Assembly (NCBI GenBank): GCA_905479545.1
Contig: CAJQNE010000299.1
Coordinates: 1 to 26,198, forward strand
Length of the DNA stretch: 26,198 nt
Source of the DNA: an uncultured Gammaproteobacteria bacterium
Lineage (GTDB): Bacteria; Pseudomonadota; Gammaproteobacteria; CAJQNE01
Direction of reading: 5' to 3'
The translations under genes were made by a program, and so were the position numbers. Shown here piece by piece: positions 14,536-21,950 of the stretch. The first letter of the stretch is position 1. Each line of letters begins with the position of its first letter. The notes below the pieces were generated by a model. The model worked only from the letters and a program-made list of their open reading frames with translations, searched no databases and had not been told where the DNA came from.

Positions 14536-15258
14536 ATGTTTCTGAGAGACTCCGTTTTTATGACTGCCGTTAATTCCAAACTGGTTTTCACACTTGGGCC
14601 GCTGTTTCTTCTGATGTGCCTTTTTGCGCCTAACGCCATGGCGTTGAGCACTATTGAGCCTGCCGGAAGCTGGTCGCTGGTAAAAGAAAAAGCCGGCATT
14701 GTGGTGGAGCAGCGACCGGTAGTGGGTTCCGAATTGAAAGAGTCGCGGGGCACGGTGGTAATACCGGCAACGATTGATGCGCTGGCTGCGGTGCTGGAGG
14801 ATGCGGCAGCCTGTCCCCAATGGATGCATGACTGCAAAGAAGGCCGGTCGATAGAGCTGATTAGTAACCGAGAGCGGGTCAATTACAGTGTTATCGACGC
14901 GCCGTATTGGTTTGACGACCGGGATGTTTATGTTCGTTCTAAAATTCGCTATCGGGCCGACAGCGGCGTGTTGTCGATCGAGCTGTTGGGTGACGCTGAC
15001 TATGCGCCGGTCGTGGAAGGCCGGGTTCGGGTGCTGGATCTTGTCGCCAGCTGGACCTTTGAGCCTGCTGCTGGCGGTAATGTAAAAGCGACCTATCAGG
15101 TTTTTAATAATCCGCAGATCGACAGGATTAAGTCAGTGAATAAAAACCTCGTGAAAACGGTTTTCTCGACACTCTCAAACTTGCGCGAATTGGTGCGGCA
15201 ACCCAAATATGCAAACGCGACTTTTGACGCTGGGTTAAAGGCGGCTATTTCTGAGTAG
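14536..15258 (+). CDS. secreted START-domain (lipid-binding) protein
   Basis: 240 residues with a signal peptide: a hydrophobic core LVFTLGPLFLLMCLF followed by APNAMA, cleavage likely after Ala36. The rest is a START-like domain: SWSLVKEKAGIVVEQRPVVGSELKESRGTVVI, then DAAACPQWMHDCKEGRSIE and the strand/helix pattern ending in NLRELVRQPKY. START domains bind lipids or sterols in a deep pocket; in bacteria this one would sit in the periplasm. An ATG at 14560 (Met9) is an equally good start and gives a tidier signal peptide; neither has a strong ribosome-binding site. A 10-bp stem follows two bases after the stop. Confidence 0.8.
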   Translation: MFLRDSVFMTAVNSKLVFTLGPLFLLMCLFAPNAMALSTIEPAGSWSLVKEKAGIVVEQRPVVGSELKESRGTVVIPATIDALAAVLEDAAACPQWMHDCKEGRSIELISNRERVNYSVIDAPYWFDDRDVYVRSKIRYRADSGVLSIELLGDADYAPVVEGRVRVLDLVASWTFEPAAGGNVKATYQVFNNPQIDRIKSVNKNLVKTVFSTLSNLRELVRQPKYANATFDAGLKAAISE

Positions 15259-15260
15259 CG

Positions 15261-15292
15261 GGGTTAGTGATACTTAGAAAATTCACTAACCC
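15261..15292. terminator. stem-loop between convergent genes
   Basis: GGGTTAGTGA (15261-15270) pairs perfectly with TCACTAACCC (15283-15292) across a 12-base loop, starting two bases after the START-gene stop and 26 bases from the end of the convergent gene at 15318. No T run follows on either strand, so it may be a 3'-end stabiliser or a weak bidirectional terminator. Confidence 0.5.
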
Positions 15293-15317
15293 TGAATTCT
15301 ATCGATTACACGGCTGA

Positions 15318-15584
15318 CTACAGCGCTTGCAGGCTTAAGCCGCTAAGCGGGCCTGAGCCAACTTCCGTTCTTGCTTTGCGTCCTGCAGCACAGCGTTCAC
15401 GTAGCTCAATGTCGTTCGCTGCCGGCGTGCTGCAGGCCGAAGGTGAAGATTCATAAGCGGCTAACAGCGCAATCAGAGCAACGACAAACAGCGGTACCAA
15501 TACCCGTAACCAAGTAGCCGCACCGCGAGGCTCTAACCAGGCTGTATTGGTGGTGTAACGCGATTCGTTCGTCAGTTGGTTCAT
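15318..15584 (-). CDS. small single-pass membrane protein, unknown function
   Basis: 88 residues. One clear membrane helix (about 27-44, VLVPLFVVALIALLAAY) after a polar N-terminus, then a short outward tail with two Cys residues (SACSTPAANDIELRERCAAG). The ATG at 15584 follows AAGGGGCAGAGTT, a good ribosome-binding site, which supports a real gene. It is divergent from the MocR gene (start 15692) and may be its target, sharing the repeats at 15621-15667. I recognise no family. Confidence 0.6.
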   Translation of the reverse strand: MNQLTNESRYTTNTAWLEPRGAATWLRVLVPLFVVALIALLAAYESSPSACSTPAANDIELRERCAAGRKARTEVGSGPLSGLSLQAL

Positions 15585-15620
15585 AACTCTGCCCCTTACC
15601 TTTGGCCTTTACTTCTGGCT

Positions 15621-15667
15621 AACCATTCTCCCAAATGGTTAGAATAGGCAACAGATACAAATTGGTT
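15621..15667. promoter_or_regulatory. candidate MocR operator
   Basis: AACCATT (15621-15627) and AATGGTT (15634-15640) form a perfect 7-bp inverted repeat with a 6-base spacer. A third related half-site ATTGGTT follows at 15661-15667. All lie between the divergent small gene and the MocR start at 15692, where MocR regulators usually bind to control themselves and the neighbouring gene. Confidence 0.4.
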
Positions 15668-15691
15668 CTTTCTGCATGGGGACAGATTGTT

Positions 15692-17095
15692 ATGCACGCC
15701 TATGAACGATTATCGCAGCGGTTGATAAGCGGCATTACCGATGGCCGAATCCGCCCCGGTGAGCGGCTGCCTTCGGTGAGAGAGTTACAGCGCAGCGATA
15801 ATGTCGGCAGAAACACCGCACTGGCCACATTGAGGCTTTTGGAGCAGCAAGGCTATGCGGTCGCTAAGCCGCGTTCGGGCTATTTTGCGACGTTGCCGAA
15901 TACGTTGAAAACACCAGTTGCCATACCTACTAACTCCAGCACATCGCCATTCGATGCGAGTGCCGGGCTTAGCGATATGTTCCATTTTGTGCCTGAAGGT
16001 GGGCTCAATTTATCTGAGGCTTTGCTCGACAATGACTTGCTGCCGATGAGCGCGCTTAATAGAGCTAGCCGCAGCGTGTTGGCAAAACACAGTGGTGATA
16101 TTTTTGGCGAGTTACCGCCTATTAATGGCACGCCGCAATTGCGTCAGGCTATAGCGGCAAGAATGCTCAGAGCCGGAGCCGACGTAGATCACAATCAAAT
16201 TCTTATTACCAACGGTGCGACCGAGGCGGTAGCGCTAGCGCTTGAAGTTCTCACGCAGCCCGGCGATACCGTTGCAGTTGAGTGTCCGTCGTATTTTGGC
16301 AATCGTTTGCACACTCAACAGGCGGGGCTGGCACTCAGGGAAATTACGACATTTCCCCGCAGTGGGTTGTGTGTAGAGCACTTGCGGCAGGCCTGTGAAG
16401 AGAAAAAAATATCTGCCGTAGTGGTTAGCGCCAATGTGCAAAACCCCACCGGCGCTTGCATGCCGAATGACAAGCGACAGGTGCTATTGGCACTGGCAGA
16501 AGAGTTTGATTTCTGGATTATTGAGGACGATGTTTATGGCGATTACGCCCGCTATTCCGGCACAGGGCACACCTCGATAAAGGCTCTGGATACTGAAGAC
16601 CGCGTGGTCTATTGCAGTTCGTTTTCGAAGACTATTTCGCCCGGCCTTCGCTGTGGTTGGGTGACCTCAAAACAGCACTTCTCAGCTCTCAGAACGCTGA
16701 AGCTCGGCCACACTCTTGGTGCGCCGATGCTCAACCAGCTAACGCTGGCGAAATACCTTGCCACTGCGAGCATTGAAAACCACCTGAACGGGCTGGTTAA
16801 AACTCTGGATAACACCCGCGCTATCGCCAGCCAGGCTGTCGCCCAGCATTTTGCTCCGGGCACTGAGGCGGCAGTTCCTGATTATGGGTTCCTGATTTGG
16901 CTGCGGTTACCGCCGGGGCAGAGCGGCTCTGATTTCGCCAGACGGGCAGCTGTGGAGAATATTTATGTTATGCCCGGTGCCCGCTTTGGCCCCGGTAAAG
17001 ATTACGACCAATATATACGGCTGAATTTTGGTAAACGTTGGAGTGAAGACTTGGCGCAGGCGGTAACCACACTGGGGCGGCTTTCTCATGAGTAA
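15692..17095 (+). CDS. MocR-family (GntR HTH plus aminotransferase-fold) transcriptional regulator
   Basis: 467 residues from the ATG at 15692. Residues 1-75 are a GntR-type winged helix (YERLSQRLISGITDGRIRPGERLPSVREL, then NTALATLRLLEQQGYAVAKPRSGYF). Residues 90-467 form a type I aminotransferase fold with NPTG (251-254), IIEDDVYGDY (Asp280 region) and SSFSKTISPGLR, where Lys313 should hold pyridoxal phosphate. The frame is open back to an ATG at 15635, but that would place the extra codons over the repeats at 15621-15667 without a ribosome-binding site, whereas GGGGACAG precedes 15692. MocR proteins sense amino acids or vitamin B6. The divergent 88-residue protein is the only obvious target. 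Confidence 0.9.
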   Translation: MHAYERLSQRLISGITDGRIRPGERLPSVRELQRSDNVGRNTALATLRLLEQQGYAVAKPRSGYFATLPNTLKTPVAIPTNSSTSPFDASAGLSDMFHFVPEGGLNLSEALLDNDLLPMSALNRASRSVLAKHSGDIFGELPPINGTPQLRQAIAARMLRAGADVDHNQILITNGATEAVALALEVLTQPGDTVAVECPSYFGNRLHTQQAGLALREITTFPRSGLCVEHLRQACEEKKISAVVVSANVQNPTGACMPNDKRQVLLALAEEFDFWIIEDDVYGDYARYSGTGHTSIKALDTEDRVVYCSSFSKTISPGLRCGWVTSKQHFSALRTLKLGHTLGAPMLNQLTLAKYLATASIENHLNGLVKTLDNTRAIASQAVAQHFAPGTEAAVPDYGFLIWLRLPPGQSGSDFARRAAVENIYVMPGARFGPGKDYDQYIRLNFGKRWSEDLAQAVTTLGRLSHE

Positions 17096-17135
17096 AGTTA
17101 GTACCATGAGAAAGTGATTTTCAGGGTGGGAAGCC

Positions 17136-17165
17136 ACACTAATCAGCTTTAAAGCTGATTAGTGT
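17136..17165. repeat. 30-bp perfect palindrome downstream of the MocR gene
   Basis: The arm ACACTAATCAGC followed by TTTAAA and GCTGATTAGTGT is perfectly self-complementary over 30 bases (12-bp stem with a 6-base loop, or a fully paired cruciform). It lies 41 bases after the MocR stop. A second small repeat GTACT-AA-AGTAC follows within two bases. No T run, so it is not a textbook terminator; it could be a 3'-end hairpin or a dimer-binding site. Confidence 0.55.
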
Positions 17166-17303
17166 ACTAAAGTACTACCTAAACAGCTTCAACGTCTCCT
17201 TTTTACTACGGCGACCACAAAGTTCATAACTTCGATTACCCTACTATCCAAAAATTTAAACACCATTGCTCAATGATTACCTGACCCACAAAGGCGAATA
17301 CAT

Positions 17304-17464
17304 ATGAATGCGATAAAAAACAACAAAGCTTAATCAATCCGGAGGCAATACGTAAACCTTGTATTCGCTTGTTGAAGTTCATGGAGCAGCGCTGGGAAAC
17401 TGATTTAGGCAGCAAGAAAGAGCTGCGGGGGTTGTTGTACCGTGTCCCGGACGCCGAACACTAA
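17304..17464 (+). pseudogene. small gene with a -1 frameshift at A AAA AAC, either broken or recoded
   Basis: An ATG at 17304, eight bases after AAAGGC, reads MNAIKNNKA and stops at 17331. The -1 frame is open through the same place and continues as a coherent polar, helix-prone chain (LLKFMEQRWETDLG, then SKKELRGLLYRVPDAEH) to a TAA at 17462. The two frames meet at AAAAAAC (17315-17321), which is correctly phased as the A AAA AAC heptamer used in known -1 programmed frameshifts. A -1 slip would give a protein of about 52 residues. The alternatives are a simple deletion or insertion in the A run (a pseudogene), a sequencing error, or chance. No protein family is recognised. Confidence 0.3.
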
Positions 17465-17527
17465 CTTTTATGGGGCGGCCGCTTATTAACAGTCCCGTCT
17501 AGAGTTCTCTGGCGGTACCTTGATGCC

Positions 17528-20269
17528 TTACTGCTTCGCATCAAGTGCATCTGCCAATCGTGTACCCAAAATCGTGCTGATATTGGCATTCAGTTTTGCA
17601 ACGATTTTAGGGAAGTGCTGTAAGTCGTTTTGCATTCTGTTGTAGTCGAAGCGGAGTGCCGATACGGCGGTGCTTGCCCGCACATCTGCGGTTCTTTCGG
17701 CGTCGCGGCTGAAGCCAACTTCACCGAATATCTGGCCTGCTGATAATGTCGCAAGGGTCGCATCTGCATCGCTGTTATGACGGATGACGTCCGCTGCTCC
17801 ATCCAGTATCAGATACATGCAACGGCCCATCTCGCCTTGTTTGACCAGTAGCTCGCCGTCGGCAAATTCGTTTAGCTCAGAGATGAGTACGGCTTTGCGA
17901 ATTTCATAGCTGTTCATGCCGTGGAATAGCGGGCTGGCCGCTAGGGCATTGCGGTCAATTTTTAGCGAGATAATCTGATACAAGCTGACCAGTCGCACCC
18001 GGACTAGCACGATGGGCGTGATGAGTAAGTTGGCAACAATTGAGGCCAGCATGGTGGCCGCTGCGAGTGCACCAAACTCGGCAACCACTGTAAAGCTAGA
18101 GAGCATTAATACGGCGAACCCGAGGGCGAGCGCTAACCCAGAAGCAATCAGCGGTGTGGCCTCTTGCTCTACCGCAATTCGCACGGCTGTGGCGTAGTCG
18201 GAGGAGCGACGGCTGAGTTCGTTGTAGCGGGCGAGTAGGTGAATGGCGCCGTCGATGGCGATTCCGACGGCTATAACCGCGACCATAGCGCTGCCGGGGT
18301 TAAGCGGAATTTCCAGTAAGCCCATCATGCCAAACATTGTGGCGATGGGAATGATGGATGGAATCATCGCTATTGCGCCGCCTTTGAACGAGGTAAATAG
18401 CAGCGACATCATCAGGAATATCAGTAATAGCAGCAATGCTAAAGCCACTAACTGGGCTTGCATAAGGCTCTCGGCACCACGGCTGACCAATAGGTTTTCG
18501 CCGACAACGGCGGTATCTATTTCTGTCCCTGCGATGTTCTGTACGACGGTTTCCAGTTCGTTGATATAGCGGTTCAGGGCAAAGGAATCGCCGATGTTAT
18601 GCCGAACAATAATATTGGCTGATTTTGCATCGTGGCTCAGAAAACGACTGATATCACCGCGCTGGAAAAACAGTAAATACTGTGACACGAGCTGCCGTGA
18701 TTCCGGTAGCTTGCCGTTAACTCCCGGCCCACGGAACTGACGGTTGACGAACGCCAGATGGTCGGCCAGCGATAAGCTGTGGTCATAGACTTTTTGTCGC
18801 TGCATAAACTCCTGAATGGCTTGCAGCTTGGCGATATTTTCGGGTTCGAGAAATGCCTTGTCGTGCTTTGAACGCAAGCGAATATAAAACATCCGAATAC
18901 CCGCGAGGTCCTCATGGATTTTCTCGGCCTCACTCACCAGTGGTCGGTCTGCCGGGAAGTAGGAAAGCGGGTCGTTGGATATTTTTAGATGGGTGGCCTG
19001 AACAATAAAAAATATTGTCGCCAACGCAGTCGTCAGCAATAACAGGCCCGAATAGCGGCGACGTAAGCCATTAAAAACCGCGACGATATACTGCGGTAAA
19101 CCGCGTTTTTTGCCTGATTCAGTTTCGCTTGAGTTAATAACAGCGGGGGCTGTTTTTCTGCCGAGGAAGCTCAGCAAAAATGGTGCGGCCAACATGGTGA
19201 TCAGACCGTTGGCGATCATGGCGAAGGTTGACGCAATCGCAAAGTCACGAACCAGGTCGATACTGGTGAGCAGGTTGCTGGCAAAGCCCAGGCTGGTGGT
19301 GAGCACGGTGAGTATCAGCGGCAGGCCCACATGCTGGGCTGCGCGACGTATGGCGAGCTGGCGGTTGCCGGATTCAGTCGCCCGCAGGCCACTAAAGTAA
19401 GCCGCCATTATGTGAGTGTCTTCGGTTGAACCAATAACAATAATCAGCGACGGCACCATGGCGCTGAGGATGTTTAATGGCACGCCTAACCAACCCAGAA
19501 AGCCAAAGGTCCATAGCAGTGCTATCGCCGAGGTTACGACGGGCAATATGGCGGCCAGGGCGCTGCGTAAGAAAAACAGAATAGTGGCAATAAGGACTAA
19601 TGCTGATATCCCCGCGAGCTTGGCCAGGTCGCTTAGCAGGCTGGTTTTCAGCTCCTGCGTCAGGCGGGCGCCACCGACTGCAAACAGTTCGTCAAAATCA
19701 GCCTGGTATTCCGCGACTACCGCTGCGAAAGCCGCGTGCACTTCCGCATCGTTGTCGATCGCATCGATGGGTTCCTTCAGCGTGACGATGAGGGCGGTGG
19801 CTAAGCCGTCGGCCGAGAAAAAGGTTTTTTCGTACAGTGGGTTGTCTAGCGCCCGGTCGCGAATTTCCAACGCATCGCTATTGCTGTAAGGCAGCTTGTC
19901 GATTAGCAGTAGGGAGTCAACGAAACCGCGGTCTGATTCAACTGTACGGAGGCTGAATAAACTATCCACCCGGTTAACGAGCGGAATGCGTTTTATCGCC
20001 CGTTGCAATTCTTCCACGCGCGCGAGCTTTTCGGGGGTCCACAGCTGCGTATCGCGAACATAAACAATGCTGAGGTCGTCGGAACCGAATTCCGTCAGCA
20101 CGCTTTGGTAAACCTGTCGGCGTGGGTCATCACGCGCTATCAGGCTGTCGAAGCTGGTATCGACGGTAAGCTTTGGCAAGCCAGCCGCAGCGATGACACT
20201 TCCGGCAACCAGGAATAACAGCGTGAGCAAACGGTGGCGGGCACCGAAGGTGAATAGATAAGTAATCAC
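17528..20269 (-). CDS. RND/MMPL-family exporter with a C-terminal cyclic-nucleotide-binding domain
   Basis: 913 residues. It has a membrane helix at 13-33, a large periplasmic domain, a block of membrane helices (about 215-375), a second helix (about 412-432), a second periplasmic domain (about 435-625) and a second helix block (630-780): the two-repeat plan of predicted RND-superfamily lipid exporters (MMPL/HpnN type). Unusually, residues about 790-905 form a cyclic-nucleotide-binding domain: VKQGEMGRCMYLILDG and the phosphate-binding cassette FGEVGFSRDAERTADV with Glu850 and Arg859 retained. It would be cytoplasmic and could gate export by cAMP or a related signal. The start is a GTG at 20269 overlapping the previous stop as GTGA, so the genes are coupled. 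Last gene of the pqi operon. Confidence 0.9.
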   Translation of the reverse strand: MITYLFTFGARHRLLTLLFLVAGSVIAAAGLPKLTVDTSFDSLIARDDPRRQVYQSVLTEFGSDDLSIVYVRDTQLWTPEKLARVEELQRAIKRIPLVNRVDSLFSLRTVESDRGFVDSLLLIDKLPYSNSDALEIRDRALDNPLYEKTFFSADGLATALIVTLKEPIDAIDNDAEVHAAFAAVVAEYQADFDELFAVGGARLTQELKTSLLSDLAKLAGISALVLIATILFFLRSALAAILPVVTSAIALLWTFGFLGWLGVPLNILSAMVPSLIIVIGSTEDTHIMAAYFSGLRATESGNRQLAIRRAAQHVGLPLILTVLTTSLGFASNLLTSIDLVRDFAIASTFAMIANGLITMLAAPFLLSFLGRKTAPAVINSSETESGKKRGLPQYIVAVFNGLRRRYSGLLLLTTALATIFFIVQATHLKISNDPLSYFPADRPLVSEAEKIHEDLAGIRMFYIRLRSKHDKAFLEPENIAKLQAIQEFMQRQKVYDHSLSLADHLAFVNRQFRGPGVNGKLPESRQLVSQYLLFFQRGDISRFLSHDAKSANIIVRHNIGDSFALNRYINELETVVQNIAGTEIDTAVVGENLLVSRGAESLMQAQLVALALLLLLIFLMMSLLFTSFKGGAIAMIPSIIPIATMFGMMGLLEIPLNPGSAMVAVIAVGIAIDGAIHLLARYNELSRRSSDYATAVRIAVEQEATPLIASGLALALGFAVLMLSSFTVVAEFGALAAATMLASIVANLLITPIVLVRVRLVSLYQIISLKIDRNALAASPLFHGMNSYEIRKAVLISELNEFADGELLVKQGEMGRCMYLILDGAADVIRHNSDADATLATLSAGQIFGEVGFSRDAERTADVRASTAVSALRFDYNRMQNDLQHFPKIVAKLNANISTILGTRLADALDAKQ

Positions 20270-21306
20270 AGCGTCGGAACTCCCGCTGATGTTTTAGTCT
20301 CCTCAGTTGCTGGTGCTGAAAATTTCTTTAGTAATTCCGCTGGTAATTCCTCAGCTAGCGGCTCGGCTGTCGCCGACTGGCTGGTAGTTGTCAGTTTGGT
20401 TGTCTCGGCAGGCGGTAGGAGTGGCGGATGGTTGGCAAGCAGCCAGCCGGTAGTAAATACATCGGTGGGCAGGTAGTCCGCTGAAAATACCCGCTGTTCA
20501 ATTTTAATAATGCTTTGGTGCGCCGCTTTAATGTTGTTCAGTAACTGCATATTCGGTTGCCAGATGCCGTTGCTGACCGCCTGTATGTCGTGGGCACTTC
20601 GTTGTTTACTGAGCTCACCAAATTCATTGAAGTAGTCAGTTCGGGTTATCACCATGCGGTTTTTTTGCACATAATGCCGTTTTACCGCAACGGCGGTAAG
20701 CGGATTGGCGGCCTTGTTATAAACCGCAATCTGGTAGTACTCGGCGCCCTCGATGCGCCGGTCGCGTTGTCGCTCGTAGCGGTAATGGGTGAGGTTATCG
20801 CCGCTGAGGTCTTCAATAGAAAAGTCGCTGCCAAGTACCGGGCTGAGGTGGTCGTTGTTGAGAGCATCAGCAGCAGCTAAAGCTTGTTCAGTGTTGGAGA
20901 TTATTTTGCCGCCCAAAGCTGGCAAATAAAGCTGCCGGGTCATTTGTCCGTCGGCGCTCTGCGAGGCGAGCAATGCGACACCGGCGACATCGGTCGGTGA
21001 GTCGAGCAGCAACAGATATTCGCCAGAGCCATCCCGGTTGATGCGGCTATAGCGGCGTAGCTTGCGGGTTTCCCGGTTGCCACTGGCGTCGACCAGAATC
21101 ATTGATTGGCGTTCGAATACTGCCGGAAAGGCCATCTGCAGCCTTTCAACGGCCTGCATAATCTGTAAACCCGTGGCGTTCTCTAACGGCTCGTCCGTGC
21201 CGCTGAGTTGCCCAGGCGAGTGCTTGTTGCTGAGGTTGTTTGCCGTAGCGGTTGTCAGACCTGCCGTTAATAGGCCTGCCAGCACTAATCGCGACAAAAT
21301 TTTCAC
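20266..21306 (-). CDS. LolA-like outer membrane lipoprotein-sorting protein, RND partner
   Basis: 346 residues with a signal peptide (MKILSRLVLAGLLTAGLTTATA). The body (about 45-280) follows the pattern of the LolA-like lipoprotein-sorting proteins that pair with RND exporters: RKLRRYSRINRDGSGEYLLLLDSPTDVAGVALL, YLPALGGKIIS, LGSDFSIEDLSGDNLTHYRYE and DYFNEFGELSKQR. The last ~60 residues are a Pro/Thr/Ala-rich tail. It is a periplasmic lipid- or lipoprotein-carrier candidate that receives cargo from the RND protein encoded next. The GTG at 21306 overlaps the stop of the pqiC-like gene as GTGA, and its own stop overlaps the RND start in the same way. Confidence 0.85.
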   Translation of the reverse strand: MKILSRLVLAGLLTAGLTTATANNLSNKHSPGQLSGTDEPLENATGLQIMQAVERLQMAFPAVFERQSMILVDASGNRETRKLRRYSRINRDGSGEYLLLLDSPTDVAGVALLASQSADGQMTRQLYLPALGGKIISNTEQALAAADALNNDHLSPVLGSDFSIEDLSGDNLTHYRYERQRDRRIEGAEYYQIAVYNKAANPLTAVAVKRHYVQKNRMVITRTDYFNEFGELSKQRSAHDIQAVSNGIWQPNMQLLNNIKAAHQSIIKIEQRVFSADYLPTDVFTTGWLLANHPPLLPPAETTKLTTTSQSATAEPLAEELPAELLKKFSAPATEETKTSAGVPTL

Positions 21307-21950
21307 TGCAGCTGCCAGCCGGCTTGAGCGGCGATTACCGATTCGGCGAGGCGGTCGCTAAGCTCGGCGAATACCGCGCTCATCGCTTGCACGCCGCCAC
21401 TGTAATTATCGGCTTCAAAAGAGTCCTGGCTCACTAACTCTGCTTGTCGGGTTACTACCGTATTGCTGCTGGATTGGTTAGTGAGCTGCCAGCGAGCACT
21501 GAGCCGGACTTTGCCGTCGGTGTCGTGCTCAAACCTATTAATGGTGAGTATTAATCTGAAATCGGGCTTCGACACCGACGGCACTATGGGTGTGCCGATA
21601 TCGACGGTAGCCAGCCGCTGACTGAGGTTGCCAGCCAGAACCCGCATTAGGTTTTTACGCAGGTTTTCTCCCCACTGGTGGCCTTCTGCGACATACAACT
21701 CGCCCTGACCGATACGCTGAACCATATGAAAACGATCCAGATATTGCGGTACAAACAGGTCGCGTATCTCAAGGGCCAACGGCGCTGTGCTATCACGTAG
21801 CTGATCACCAGTAACCTCATCAATCAGGTAGTAGCGAATCGGCGGCGGGCTGCCTTTGACCAGCGAGCAACCGGTGAGTGGCAGACTGGAAATACACAGT
21901 GTGATGGCCAATAGTCGAAGGCCGGTGAGGCTTGGCTTAGGCAGAGACAT
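21303..21950 (-). CDS. pqiC: PqiC-like outer membrane lipoprotein
   Basis: 215 residues, beginning with a lipoprotein signal peptide and a lipobox LTGC (Cys28), then YYLID and a PqiC/ABC-auxiliary-lipoprotein domain (APLALEIRDLFVPQYLDRFHMVQR, ENLRKNLMRVLAGNLSQRLA and RLILTINRFEHDTDGKV). In E. coli, PqiC sits in the inner leaflet of the outer membrane and caps the PqiB tunnel. Slightly longer than the E. coli protein (187 residues). The ATG at 21950 overlaps the pqiB stop by one base (TAATG). Confidence 0.9.
   Translation of the reverse strand: MSLPKPSLTGLRLLAITLCISSLPLTGCSLVKGSPPPIRYYLIDEVTGDQLRDSTAPLALEIRDLFVPQYLDRFHMVQRIGQGELYVAEGHQWGENLRKNLMRVLAGNLSQRLATVDIGTPIVPSVSKPDFRLILTINRFEHDTDGKVRLSARWQLTNQSSSNTVVTRQAELVSQDSFEADNYSGGVQAMSAVFAELSDRLAESVIAAQAGWQLQ

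Larger units (their letters stand above)
17096..17527. other. intergenic region, 432 bases
   Basis: Holds the palindrome (17136-17165) and the broken or frameshifted small reading frame at 17304-17464. The remaining sequence (17170-17300) is AT-rich with no recognisable feature. Confidence 0.45.

Noticed and set aside
19416..19889. 157-codon plus-strand frame inside the RND gene
   Set aside because: Antisense of membrane-helix codons; composition typical of shadow frames, no ribosome-binding site.
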